Positions 15,450 to 24,148 of a stretch of 64,000 nt of DNA are shown here, in pieces. How positions within the stretch are numbered: position 1 is the first letter of the stretch; every line of letters starts with the position of its first letter. Source of the stretch: DAHUXN01 sp963811805. Its GTDB lineage: Bacteria > Acidobacteriota > Terriglobia > Acidiferrales > UBA7541. A model generated the notes under the pieces. It searched no databases. It had not been told where the DNA came from and saw only the letters and a list, made by a program, of their open reading frames with translations. The stretch spans positions 1,178,001-1,242,000 of the forward strand of contig CAWESU010000001.1 of assembly GCA_963811805.1 (NCBI GenBank), in the 5' to 3' direction. Made by a program: the position numbers and the translations under genes.

Positions 15450-17099
15450 ATGCCTGCCTCACACTCTCGACCTCTCGTCCAAGAAGATCCTTGCGTGCTT
15501 TGGCTGGAGTGGTACGGCGATAAGCACGGTTTTACTCCTTCTGAATCCGAGTATTCGTTCGACAATTTCCTCTTCCGCAAGGGCAAAGAACTCGAAATGG
15601 CATGGCTTCACGTTTATGCTGAGCAGTGTGTTCGAGTCTGCCGGCATGATGGAGATGCCCACTCTGGTACGAACCTAAAAACCACCCTTGAGTTGATTGA
15701 GGCGGGGACTCCTGTAATCATTCATCCTGCACTGTGGTGGGCTCCTGAAAAGATCTACGGCGTTCCCGATTTAATTGTCCTGTCTACATGGCTCGAACGA
15801 ACCTTTCCCGGTAGTTTGCCCCCTTCGGAGGTGGATACGGGATCACGCGGGAAGAGAAATGGCCATTACATCGCGCTCGACATCAAGATTAAGACCGAGA
15901 TTGATCACGCCCGCAGCAAAGAAGATCTGGAAATCGCGACGGCACAACTAGGCTTATATTCATACATGCTTGGGCACCTGCAAGCACACATGCCCCTTTC
16001 CACTTTTGTCGTGTGCCGCGATAGAGTGAGATTGCCACTCCGAATCGAAATTAAGTCCAGATTGAACGCCGTGCTGGATGCTCACCTTTCGACCATTCGT
16101 GACCAGTGGCGCGACATACGTACCAATGGCAACAAGTACGTACCTTGGAAAGATGACGCAGTGGCGGTGAATCTATCTGCTGACAATGAGCGTTGGGATT
16201 CCGCGAAGAAGAAGATTGCGAAGGACAGCGTGCCCGGTGGATGCCCCACCCAGTTGCTCAAAGTGAGCCTCAAGCATAAGAAGGTGCTAGCCGACGCTGG
16301 GTTCCCAAGTTTGGAGTCTCTCATTATCGCAGACCCTGCGACTATTCCTTTTGATCAATGCAAGGGCATCGGCAGAGGAAAGACAGCAACATTGTTAAGA
16401 GCCATCCTCGAAGCGACCCGAACTGGGAAGCCCGTGCGTCCTGACAAGTCATTTGTCCCCCCTCCGAAGAAGTTTGAGTTTTTTGTCGATTACGAATTCT
16501 TTCAGAACGAGAACTTCGACTGCCCGAAACAGTGGCCCATGCTCAATGGTTGTTCAATGGTTTTCATGGCCGGAGTTGGATATGACGAAGGCGGACAATT
16601 CAAGTGCGTTCAGTTCGTTGCTGAAAAGGAAGCGATTGAATCAGAACGGAAATTGTTTACGGAATTCGTCACATTCTTAGATCACGCAACTGCCGGAGCT
16701 TTCATTGACGCCAGCCAAAGCGCTTTTTATCATTGGACGTCACCAGAAGTTTGGCAGAGCACAAACGCTGCCGACGCTCACAAGTTTGCAGCGGATCACC
16801 CCCTGCGGAACCTCAACTGGATTGATCTGAATAGAGTGTTCGCTGACGGCCCTGTCGCGTTGCCCGGATGTCTAACCACCAAACTGAAGCATTGCGCGAA
16901 GGCACTCGGCTCACTCGATCCGCAATACGATCCAGCGTGGCCCGAAGAGCTGGCTGAGGGTTTAGGAGCAATCGTCATGGGATGGAAGGCCTATGCCAGC
17001 CCAAAGCCACTGGAATGTGCGGAAATGGAGTGTTTGCGGCAGTACCTGGCGGCGGACTGCCGAGCACTGTGGCAAATCTTGAGGTGGTTGCGAACCTAA
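15450..17099 (+). CDS. TM0106-like RecB-family nuclease with RNase H-like C-terminal domain
   Basis: The N-terminal half has a PD-(D/E)XK core, YGVPDLIVLS then HYIALDIKIKTE, with AQLGLYSYMLG as the QxxxY motif typical of RecB-type nucleases. A helix-hairpin-helix follows (IPFDQCKGIGRGKTATLL). The C-terminal half begins KKFEFFVDYEFF, an RNase H-fold DxE start, and ends AADCRALWQILRWL. This domain order is that of the TM0106 family. The ATG at 15450 is chosen; a TTG at 15393 would add 19 residues. It is a single gene in a defence-rich neighbourhood and may act on foreign DNA, which is not shown. Confidence 0.7.
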   Translation: MPASHSRPLVQEDPCVLWLEWYGDKHGFTPSESEYSFDNFLFRKGKELEMAWLHVYAEQCVRVCRHDGDAHSGTNLKTTLELIEAGTPVIIHPALWWAPEKIYGVPDLIVLSTWLERTFPGSLPPSEVDTGSRGKRNGHYIALDIKIKTEIDHARSKEDLEIATAQLGLYSYMLGHLQAHMPLSTFVVCRDRVRLPLRIEIKSRLNAVLDAHLSTIRDQWRDIRTNGNKYVPWKDDAVAVNLSADNERWDSAKKKIAKDSVPGGCPTQLLKVSLKHKKVLADAGFPSLESLIIADPATIPFDQCKGIGRGKTATLLRAILEATRTGKPVRPDKSFVPPPKKFEFFVDYEFFQNENFDCPKQWPMLNGCSMVFMAGVGYDEGGQFKCVQFVAEKEAIESERKLFTEFVTFLDHATAGAFIDASQSAFYHWTSPEVWQSTNAADAHKFAADHPLRNLNWIDLNRVFADGPVALPGCLTTKLKHCAKALGSLDPQYDPAWPEELAEGLGAIVMGWKAYASPKPLECAEMECLRQYLAADCRALWQILRWLRT

Positions 17100-17122
17100 G
17101 GGCTTCTCGCTCTCCAATTCGA

Positions 17123-18552
17123 AGTTGTCCCAGTTCTAGTTGAAAGCAGCGGCTCTCGACTTTCTGCACGTTACGCGACCTGTTCCTGTTGAGTCAACGA
17201 CGGGTTCATCCGGCGATGCAAGAGTTCCAGTTCCCGGTAGCCTTTCACTCGCCGGAATTTCTTTTGCGCTTCCAACAACCCGGTGGCCGTCCAGCGCAAG
17301 GCTTGCTCTCCTTGACGCCAGCGTTTTACGTTGCGCGCTACTTTCTCGACGGTCGAAAGGCACGACTCGATGGGATTGGTTGAGGACAGCGTTCTCCGCA
17401 ACAGGGTTCCCACACCGAGCCGGTGCACGGTGAGGGTTTCTTCCAGCCCTTCTTCGAGGCTCCGTGCCGCGCTGGGGTTGATGCGCTCCAGTTGCCGGAA
17501 GATTTTCTCGAGTTCCGCTTTGGCCGCCGCGTACTCGGTCATCGCATAGGCGTTGCGGATTCTCCGGTCCGTATCGCCCTGGGCGCTCTGCGGCAGATGT
17601 TCTTTTACGTTCCGCCGCTTGTGGATCTGGCAGCGCTGCACTTCGGCGCGTTCGCCGAACACCCGCTCGATCCCCGCGCGCAACGCTTTCGCTCCGTCGA
17701 TCACGAACAAGTAACGCCGCTCGGGATCGAGGCCGCGTACCACCAGGTCCTCCAGCAACTCCTTCACTACCGTAGTGTTCTCTGTCGCCCCTTGCCACAG
17801 CCCCAGAACGTGTTTTTCTCCGCTGATTTCAATGCCCAGCGCCACCACCAGCACTTGTTTGCCGAGATGAATCCCGTCGATCAGGATGGCCACCAGGTCC
17901 ACGCCGTCGAGTTTCTTCTCACAGAGTTCTTTTAACTGCGCCACGCTGGCCGCTACGAACTCCCGGCTCACGCTGGACTTCTCGATCCCGTAGCCATCCA
18001 CCACGCTTTGCACCGCGCGGCGATAGTTCCGTGAGGTCAGTCCCGCGACGATGCCTTCGCGCACCGCGCGCTGCCGCCGTCCGTCGTGCTGCAACCGCGC
18101 GTAACTGTCCAGCTCCACTTCTTGACCTTCTCGTGTGCGCACCCGCGGACGTTCCACGGCTACTTTCTGTCCGCCAAACACCACGTAACCCGGCTGGCGC
18201 CCCCAACGCACGGCACCCGACACCGGATCCGGCCGGTGTGGCGGTCCCACGCGCCGGGTCACTTCGTTTTCCAGAATCGTGCCGATGATGCGCAGCCCCG
18301 CTGCCCCGGTCAACTGCTCCACCTGGGCTTGCAGCTCCTCCCACACTTCGACCATCGGCAGCGGCACCTCCAGCAACTCCCGCTTGCCAAGCACTTCGAA
18401 CTTCTCCTTGCACTTGTCTTTCATTCCCTGATAGGTTTTCCTCACAGCGGCTCTCCTCTGAAAATAGAGTTTGCAACCCGAACTCTATCCGAGTTCGGGT
18501 CGAGAGGCCTTTGATGAACCCAACATCGAACGTCTTCAGTGCCCGGACAACT
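17123..18552 (-). mobile_element. IS256-family insertion sequence, about 1.43 kb
   Basis: A complete transposase gene is bounded by a candidate inverted repeat: AGTTGTCC at 17123-17130 and its reverse complement at 18545-18552. Partial matching continues inward (11 of 15 bases). No clear target duplication was found outside these ends, so exact borders are provisional. The right end lies about 90 bases from the truncated ATPase gene; the left end lies 24 bases after the RecB-like gene. Confidence 0.65.
17171..18445 (-). CDS. IS256-family (mutator type) transposase, 424 aa
   Basis: DDE residues sit in VAILIDGIHLGKQVLVVALGI, then LFVIDGAKALRAGIERVFG, then SSTNPIESCLSTVEKV. CQIHKRRNVKEHLP, the conserved C-x-x-H region after the second Asp, is also present. 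Length is normal and the frame is uninterrupted, so it may be active. It catalyses cut-and-paste or copy-out transposition of the element. Confidence 0.92.
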   Translation of the reverse strand: MRKTYQGMKDKCKEKFEVLGKRELLEVPLPMVEVWEELQAQVEQLTGAAGLRIIGTILENEVTRRVGPPHRPDPVSGAVRWGRQPGYVVFGGQKVAVERPRVRTREGQEVELDSYARLQHDGRRQRAVREGIVAGLTSRNYRRAVQSVVDGYGIEKSSVSREFVAASVAQLKELCEKKLDGVDLVAILIDGIHLGKQVLVVALGIEISGEKHVLGLWQGATENTTVVKELLEDLVVRGLDPERRYLFVIDGAKALRAGIERVFGERAEVQRCQIHKRRNVKEHLPQSAQGDTDRRIRNAYAMTEYAAAKAELEKIFRQLERINPSAARSLEEGLEETLTVHRLGVGTLLRRTLSSTNPIESCLSTVEKVARNVKRWRQGEQALRWTATGLLEAQKKFRRVKGYRELELLHRRMNPSLTQQEQVA

Positions 18553-18644
18553 AACCTGTCGTTGCAATAAAAATACACTCCGTATTCGCCTGCGGCGGGG
18601 CTCGATTCTCTAGTAAGGCCCGCAAGAGCTTCGACTCGTATTTC

Positions 18645-19328
18645 TCAGCCTTCTTCTGTTTTGAGAGTGCCGACAAACCTCTGCGGCGGATAACCCGGGG
18701 GATAAGCCCAGTTCTCAAAGAACTGAGGCGACAGCGACTCGCCGTTAAGTGTGAGCGTCACGGCTTGATTGGTAAGAAACTTCCCGTACGTTGCCCGCAA
18801 GTGTTCTTTTAGCTGAGCGATTCCTTCATCGGTAATCAAACTGCGAAGCTTTTGAAGTTCAACGACCGTCTTGCCTTCGGGGATCTGATCGACTTCATAA
18901 ACCGGCAACTCCCAATCATCGTCGTTGAGCCAATTATCGTCGAAGTCGATCTGAAAGGTTTTCTCTTTCGAAAACCGTGTCGTGATCTTGACGTCCTGAG
19001 CTAAGGCTACCACCGCCCGCTTGGTGCCTACTCCGAAAATCCCGATGGTCTCGTCGGTTGGATTCGTACCAGTTTCGCCAGGTCCGACAACGTATCGTAG
19101 GTCGGCCTTCGGCAAACCACCGGCATTGTCTTCAACCATAATCGTTTGCTGCGCCTTATCCAGTTTGATGCTGATGCTGATGGCGCTCGCCCTTTTGCCT
19201 CTCACCCACACATCAAGACCGTTGTCCACCAATTCACAAATCGACCTATTCAGGTCATAATCAGCGATGATCGAGTGGAAAATGCGCTTGGAGGGAGTTG
19301 CATTCAGTTTATCGATTTCTTTTTTCAC
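18645..19328 (-). CDS. GHKL (Hsp90-like) ATPase, truncated C-terminally
   Basis: Bergerat-fold motifs are visible: SICELVDNGLDVW (N box), IMVEDNAGGLPKADL (G1), and TIGIFGVGTKRAVVAL (G2). The protein resembles stand-alone ATP-binding proteins of the MORC/Hsp90 type, usually much longer than 227 residues. After the stop at 18645, a neighbouring frame reads on as KAEKYESKLLRALLENRA and runs to the end of the IS256 element. The gene therefore appears broken by a frameshift and by the insertion, and the 3' half is not found beyond the element. Its original role, possibly defence, is unknown. Confidence 0.65.
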   Translation of the reverse strand: MKKEIDKLNATPSKRIFHSIIADYDLNRSICELVDNGLDVWVRGKRASAISISIKLDKAQQTIMVEDNAGGLPKADLRYVVGPGETGTNPTDETIGIFGVGTKRAVVALAQDVKITTRFSKEKTFQIDFDDNWLNDDDWELPVYEVDQIPEGKTVVELQKLRSLITDEGIAQLKEHLRATYGKFLTNQAVTLTLNGESLSPQFFENWAYPPGYPPQRFVGTLKTEEG

Positions 19329-19751
19329 TTTGTTGTTAGAAACGCGGAGCCAGAGCGGGACCTGGGACAGAATACCACGGAGGTTACTTTACGACACCTT
19401 ATAACAGTGATTAGGAATTCACTGCGCAGCTCTCTGCTTCAGAAAGGCGTTGTGCGGCCCAAACAAGTTCTTGTTGGGGTAGCAAGGGGACCCGTGGCGA
19501 ACCTTAGCAGGTCCCCGTACCTGTCGAACTTTTCTCAAGAGAGATTTCGGTAACCGAGTAGAATTGCGCTCAGCAAAGGCAAGTTGAGCCATCCAACAGT
19601 AACTACTCGGTTTCTCAAAGCCCTGTTACTCTCTAGGCAAGTGTCCGGGAGCGCTGTCCGCGATGGAGCCGAACCGCGGGACAATCATAGATATGAAGGA
19701 TGATTATTTGGTTAGCCGAACAGGAACCACACGGACAAGAAAGGAACCGGG
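19329..19751. other. Divergent intergenic region
   Basis: It separates the minus-strand ATPase gene from the plus-strand DUF4062 gene and should hold both promoters. No gene, tRNA or clear hairpin-terminator was found in these 420 bases. Confidence 0.35.
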
Positions 19752-20996
19752 ATGAATATTAGTGACGCGGAACGACAACCAGTAAAAGCGACAGTCCTGA
19801 ACGTCTTAATCGCGTCTCCGTCAGACGTCAGCGCGGAATGCGATGCGGTGGAGAGCGCCATTCAGGAGTGGAACGCGAACCACCATGCTCAAACCGGGAT
19901 TATGCTTCACCCGGTTCGCTGGGAAACGCACTCGTATCCAGCTGCGGGAGATCGGCCGCAGGGCATCATCAATCGACAGATTGTCGATTCCGCTCATCTC
20001 TTGGTTGGAATCTTCGGCAATCGGTTGGGTACACCCACCGGCGAAGCCCAATCTGGAACGATCGAGGAGATCGAGCGGTTTCGGAAGACTGGCCGACACG
20101 TTGCGTTGTATTTCTCGAATGCACCCGTACCAAGGAATGCCGATCGCAATCAGCTTGAGGCGCTCGAAAAATATCAAAAAGAACGGCAACAGGATACTTT
20201 GTACTACACGTTTGACACCAGCGAGGACCTCCGGCGGCTTGTCACGCAGCACCTGCCAAACATCGTTTCGGAAGTTTACGAAAGCGTTCCGGCCCGAGCA
20301 GACCGTGCCAAAGAGGGCCCGAGTTTTGTATTTGTCTTTGGTGTGCCGCTAGGAGACAACGACTCTGCATCGTGGATCATGATGCTTAGACACTACGGAC
20401 CGCAGCCCGCGCATAACTGCAACATTGCATTTTACGACGATGACCGCAAGAACGTCGAACATCAGTGGCTGGTTGCACACCCAGGTTCGCCATTTCCACC
20501 GCCCGGACTGGCGGGCGAATCGCAAAAGCACATTCACGTCGCCGAAGCCAACCAAGAAGGATCAGCGGGAAGCTTTCCCTGGAATCCTCTTGACCCGGAT
20601 CGTCAGCACTATACGGTCTCAATAAGCTGTCGGGATGGGGCATTTGTGGAGAAGTGGGAAGTAACGCGAGTCAACGGCGTTCTCCGTTCGAGGATTGCAA
20701 TCGAGCACGGCCCTCAATGGGTTAAGAAGAATCCGAACGTTGATCCCGTTGTATTCCAATGTTCCGATCCAGAATTTATCAGTACGCCTCTCGCTACGGA
20801 ACTCCCCAAGTCGACCAAGGGAAAAGTCGTTCATCCGGGCTGGAAGCCTAGTCATAGATTCGAGGTGCCAGCGGCGATCATTGACCCTAACCGTAATGTA
20901 CAAATCGTATCTGCCATCAAGTTGCCAGACGGGAGCACACTAACGGATTTTGGATGCTGGAATATCCTTACCAGGCATTTCGGTGATCCGACATGA
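19752..20996 (+). CDS. DUF4062 (TIR-like) domain protein, 414 aa
   Basis: The N-terminal domain starts LNVLIASPSDVSAECDAVES and continues to HPVRWETHSYPAAGDRPQ, then IVDSAHLLVGIFGNRLGTPT and SGTIEEIERF. This is the DUF4062 signature, a Rossmann-like domain related to TIR/nucleosidase folds in defence and signalling proteins. The C-terminal 220 residues begin GPSFVFVFGVPLGDND and are beta-rich, with no known family. The last codon and stop overlap the next ATG (ATGA), so the product is translationally coupled to a GIY-YIG nuclease. NAD or nucleotide processing is a family-based possibility only. Confidence 0.75.
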   Translation: MNISDAERQPVKATVLNVLIASPSDVSAECDAVESAIQEWNANHHAQTGIMLHPVRWETHSYPAAGDRPQGIINRQIVDSAHLLVGIFGNRLGTPTGEAQSGTIEEIERFRKTGRHVALYFSNAPVPRNADRNQLEALEKYQKERQQDTLYYTFDTSEDLRRLVTQHLPNIVSEVYESVPARADRAKEGPSFVFVFGVPLGDNDSASWIMMLRHYGPQPAHNCNIAFYDDDRKNVEHQWLVAHPGSPFPPPGLAGESQKHIHVAEANQEGSAGSFPWNPLDPDRQHYTVSISCRDGAFVEKWEVTRVNGVLRSRIAIEHGPQWVKKNPNVDPVVFQCSDPEFISTPLATELPKSTKGKVVHPGWKPSHRFEVPAAIIDPNRNVQIVSAIKLPDGSTLTDFGCWNILTRHFGDPT

Positions 20997-21421
20997 AAGA
21001 CATCGCCTCCATGAAGCCCAATGGACTCCGCCTAATTCTCAGATGCGGGCAGTGGGTTCCGAAGTCCTTGCGGAATCAGATTCCGAGGGGAATTCGGGGC
21101 ATCTATGCGTTGCATCACTTCCGTCCAAAATTGAGAAAATACGATGTCGTATACATTGGGATGGCTTCCGGTAAGAGGGGTATTCGAAGCAGACTGGCCT
21201 CCCACGCTCGAAGCAAGAGGAAAGGAAGCCACTGGACTCACTTTTCCTTGTTTGCGGTTTGGCCGAACATTTCTCAAAACGAGATTGAGGAGTTGGAGGG
21301 TCTATTCCGTGAGATCTATCGAAAGGATAAGCACGCAAATCGACTTGCTCTCCAAAAAAGATATCAGAAGCTGCGAAACGTAAGAATCTCGGTGGGGAAA
21401 ATCGAGGCGGGCATGTTTTAA
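20993..21421 (+). CDS. GIY-YIG nuclease domain protein, 142 aa
   Basis: GIY at residues 36-38 (RGIRGIYALHH), YIG at 54-56 (YDVVYIGMASG), Arg65 (GIRSRLASHARS) and a Glu in EIEELEGLFREIYR form the full GIY-YIG catalytic set. The protein is just the domain plus short flanks. Its ATG overlaps the stop of the DUF4062 gene by 4 bases, which argues for one functional unit in which this is the nucleic-acid cutting part. The target is unknown. Confidence 0.78.
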   Translation: MKDIASMKPNGLRLILRCGQWVPKSLRNQIPRGIRGIYALHHFRPKLRKYDVVYIGMASGKRGIRSRLASHARSKRKGSHWTHFSLFAVWPNISQNEIEELEGLFREIYRKDKHANRLALQKRYQKLRNVRISVGKIEAGMF

Positions 21422-21728
21422 GTTTCCGAGAAGAGAACTTGCATGCTCGGCGGAGGCAAGCTCCTTGAAACCGTTCTTGGCGAATCTGTCTGCTTTTGCG
21501 TTTTTGACGGATTGCGAAAATCAGATTTCCGTGCTTCATGCTTGACAAGCGACCTGCCCGGCCAGGATTCACCCTCGTTGCATCGTTTTCCCCTAGACTG
21601 CGTGCCAACGCTTTGAGCACCAGACCGATCAGCGCCAGCTTCTTCAACGGCTCTGTGACGCGGTTGGGCGCTACTTACACCAACAACCAAGGAAAAAAGA
21701 AGGCATACTAAGGCTTTGGGGGAGTTCC
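21422..21728. other. Intergenic stretch before the PD-ExT protein gene
   Basis: About 300 bases without a supported gene. GGGGGAG just before 21729 is the ribosome binding site of the next gene. Open frames on the minus strand here lack starts with ribosome binding sites. Confidence 0.3.
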
Positions 21729-23144
21729 ATGCTTGAGAAAGCCTTAAACGAGTTTCTTTCCAGTATCGCGTCATATCTGAAGTTATGGGGCTCGTTGCGA
21801 GCTTCTGGTGTGGCGGTCAATCTTGGTGGAACGTGGTTCAACATTGCCATTCGACTGGAATTCATCGAAGGCCCGCCCGCAAGAACGGAAATACGTTCTC
21901 CAGAGACACATTTTCTTTACTATGTTTTCGATTTTCCGATCAGCGCACGAGAGAACCTCTTGCGTGAGGTCGTTCTCGCAGGACAGTTTGAGCTGAAGAT
22001 CAGTAATGGAGATTCGGGTGCCCACGCGCAAATTCTCATGAAGAGAGAGGCGGAACACGCAAGGGGCGTCCCTCGGATACCGGTGCAATGGTCTTCGCCA
22101 TTGATCCGTGAAGCAGGATTGCCAGGAGACAGGCAGCGAAAGCGCACGAGTATTACCCTCCTTGGATACGGTCAAAACGTTACGGAGCTTTTGAGTTACG
22201 AGGTCGCACGAAAAATCGAGACACGTCTGCGCAGCGCCACGCCTTGTTACGATGGCCTGACTGGATTGTTCGCTCATATTGTTCCTGGCATGAGCTACAC
22301 AGGGGGCGGCAACACACTTCTGGAAATCGTTGCAGAATTGCCGTTCGAGCTTCGAAAAGGTGAGCGAGATTCGATCTGCGTTGAGGGTCCATCGGAAGTT
22401 CCTAGCGGATCACTGTCCTTGCGTTGTTTTTACGGACCGGGACTGGGCTTGCCACCGAGCGTGGCAGAGCTCGAACCGGCGGATGCAGCGAGGCTCGCTA
22501 ACGGTCGCCTGCGGTGGATACATAGACCGGATTGGCCCGGGAAGTCGGAGACCGCGCGAATTGTCATGTTTTTTGAAGGCGAACAAGTGCAAGTGCTAGA
22601 AGTCAATCGTTGGCCGAGCGCCGGGAATATTCGCCAACTCGTTGACAGTTATTTTGACCCTTCACAGGAGAGGTTGAAAAGCGCGCTGCTGAATCGTGGA
22701 GCGATGAATCAACAAGAATTTGAGTGGGCCGTTGCTCGACTGCTCAATCTACTTGGATTACCCGCAATCTGGTACGGCAAAGGCATGACAGAAGCGAAAC
22801 CGGACTTGGCTGGATATATCGAAGGCGGCCCCGTGCTGCTCGTTGAGTGCACTTTGGAGAAGCCACTCGAAAAGTTCTCCGGCCTCGCAGAGCGGGCGAA
22901 GCAACTTCAAGAACAAATTGACTCGGAAGCGGTTGTGTTAGGGCTCGTTTTCACGCGCGCGCAAACAGTGGATTCGGAGAAGCAGCACGCGCACGAGCAC
23001 AGTCTAGTCGTCGTAGGACAGGGCGAAATCCAAGAATTGTTGAAAATGCTCGATTCCGGCTCAGGGACAAAGGAAACGTTGGCCTACATTCAAGAGCTAC
23101 AATCGAATCTGATACTCGAACTAGGAACATCGCTGGAATGGTAG
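21729..23144 (+). CDS. Uncharacterised protein with C-terminal PD-ExT nuclease-like domain, 471 aa
   Basis: The first 320 residues are soluble, beta-rich and unrecognised. From residue 326 there is MNQQEFEWAVARLLNLLGLP, then KPDLAGY (D359), then VLLVECTLEKP (E373-C-T375). Helix, Asp and Glu are arranged as in PD-(D/E)XK nucleases of the Mrr/Card1 type, but Thr replaces the catalytic Lys. A helix with AERAKQLQEQI and a LVFTRAQ strand follow as expected. It may be a nuclease variant or an inactive recognition domain. It is next to the DUF4062/GIY-YIG pair on the same strand, but 300 bases away. Confidence 0.65.
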   Translation: MLEKALNEFLSSIASYLKLWGSLRASGVAVNLGGTWFNIAIRLEFIEGPPARTEIRSPETHFLYYVFDFPISARENLLREVVLAGQFELKISNGDSGAHAQILMKREAEHARGVPRIPVQWSSPLIREAGLPGDRQRKRTSITLLGYGQNVTELLSYEVARKIETRLRSATPCYDGLTGLFAHIVPGMSYTGGGNTLLEIVAELPFELRKGERDSICVEGPSEVPSGSLSLRCFYGPGLGLPPSVAELEPADAARLANGRLRWIHRPDWPGKSETARIVMFFEGEQVQVLEVNRWPSAGNIRQLVDSYFDPSQERLKSALLNRGAMNQQEFEWAVARLLNLLGLPAIWYGKGMTEAKPDLAGYIEGGPVLLVECTLEKPLEKFSGLAERAKQLQEQIDSEAVVLGLVFTRAQTVDSEKQHAHEHSLVVVGQGEIQELLKMLDSGSGTKETLAYIQELQSNLILELGTSLEW

Positions 23145-23373
23145 ATGGGCACCCCGCTGGTGGTCCCTAGTCGGTACAGGCATCTCGCTAAGGCCCTTCG
23201 ACCGCGACGATATGCACCTCTTGACTGACCTCTAGGTTCCAACTGTTTCCCATTTCTGGCCTATCTGGAGTTGGTCACAACTCACGTGGCAATTAAACGG
23301 GGCCGATGCGGGCTAGTGCCGCTGGCATCGAACAAACACGACAAAATCTGCTTTCACGCCTCCAAACAGCTTG

Positions 23374-23494
23374 AGCCGGATTTTGATACACGAAAAGAAT
23401 TCCTTTGGCGTATTTAGCGGATCTGCCTACCTGCAGAATTTTTTTCAAAAATGTTTTCGGAACCTTGCAGGATGGTTTGCAACGCCCCCGCGTA
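23374..23494 (+). repeat. Dispersed degenerate direct repeat, copy C
   Basis: The copy begins AGCCGGATTTTG and has AATTCCTTTGGCGTA as in copy A, then GAATTTTTTTCAAAAATG, then CGGAACCTTGCAGGATGG, TTTGCAA and CCCCCGCGTA as in copy B. It combines the left half of A and the right half of B, so it is probably the best preserved copy. Confidence 0.55.
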
Positions 23495-23589
23495 CCGCCG
23501 CGTACCGCAGTTTGGCAATTCTGGTGTTTCTCGCACTTTCTGGCTTATCGTAGAATCTGTAAGTTACGCAGAATCAATGTGGGTAGTAG

Positions 23590-23613
23590 TTCCGATTCCC
23601 CCCGCCGGCACCA
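23590..23613 (+). other. Sequence resembling a tRNA/tmRNA 3' end (possible attachment-site remnant)
   Basis: TTCCGATTCCCCCCGCC followed by GGCACCA looks like a T-loop, the 3' T-stem strand, an acceptor strand and CCA. The 5' part of a T-arm or a tRNA body is absent, so it is not a functional gene. Integrated elements commonly leave such 3' ends as one att copy. The match is short and could be chance. Confidence 0.3.
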
Positions 23614-23671
23614 ACGACTTTTAGTAATTTCCGCGGTTTATTCCCGCCGGATGCAAACACAGAGTCAGCTT

Positions 23672-24040
23672 TTACTTATCGGTGGGAATAGTGAGGTTGA
23701 TTTCGATGTCGTTGCGGCTGTCGAAACTTGAAATAGTGTGCTTCGAAGATTTGCGGCGTTTGAACTCGGCGTGAATCTCGAAATCGTCGTTAGGATCGAG
23801 GCCGGTAAACTGGTAGTGGCCCTGGGAATCAGAAATCTGGGTCCTAATGTTGTTGGTTTTCTTGTTGTGCAGGTAGACGATTCCATTCGCTATGGGATTC
23901 TGGTCTTTGTCCATCACGCTTCCGTGAACCGTCCGCAACTGGGAACGGTCACGATCGTCCTGGGCGCGAACAGAAACTCCGGAGAGGACAAGCACGGCCA
24001 AGAAAAGCGCTACCGAAGACGTAATCCGAGTGGCTCTCAA
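23672..24040 (-). CDS. Secreted protein with carboxypeptidase regulatory-like (CarboxypepD_reg) domain, 122 aa
   Basis: The signal peptide (SSVALFLAVLVLSGVSVRAQ) precedes LRTVHGSVMDKDQNPIANGI and SDSQGHYQFTGLDPNDDFEI. The latter is the beta-sandwich signature also found at the N-terminus of TonB-dependent receptors. The TTG at 24040 has GGGAG 8 bases upstream and begins the signal peptide. A TTG at 24109 would lengthen it by 23 residues. This type of small periplasmic or extracellular protein is common in Acidobacteriota; function is unknown. Confidence 0.6.
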   Translation of the reverse strand: MRATRITSSVALFLAVLVLSGVSVRAQDDRDRSQLRTVHGSVMDKDQNPIANGIVYLHNKKTNNIRTQISDSQGHYQFTGLDPNDDFEIHAEFKRRKSSKHTISSFDSRNDIEINLTIPTDK

Positions 24041-24148
24041 CTGGGATCTCCCTGGTGCGATTCGTTCGGCAATCGGAGCATAACCCCCTGAAGAATTAGA
24101 TGACCGCAACAGGAGGAAAGATGTAGCGGCCTAAACCGCAGGGCCCCC

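Larger units (their letters stand above)
23145..23671. other. Non-coding stretch at the right end of the accessory region
   Basis: It contains repeat copy C (23374-23494), a 10-base tandem CGCGTACCGC pair (about 23489-23508) and a tRNA/tmRNA 3'-end-like sequence (23590-23613). No gene is supported. Confidence 0.45.

Noticed and set aside
17136..17798. 220-residue frame overlapping the transposase
   Set aside because: Same strand, shifted frame of the IS256 transposase, Arg/Gly-rich and without motifs.
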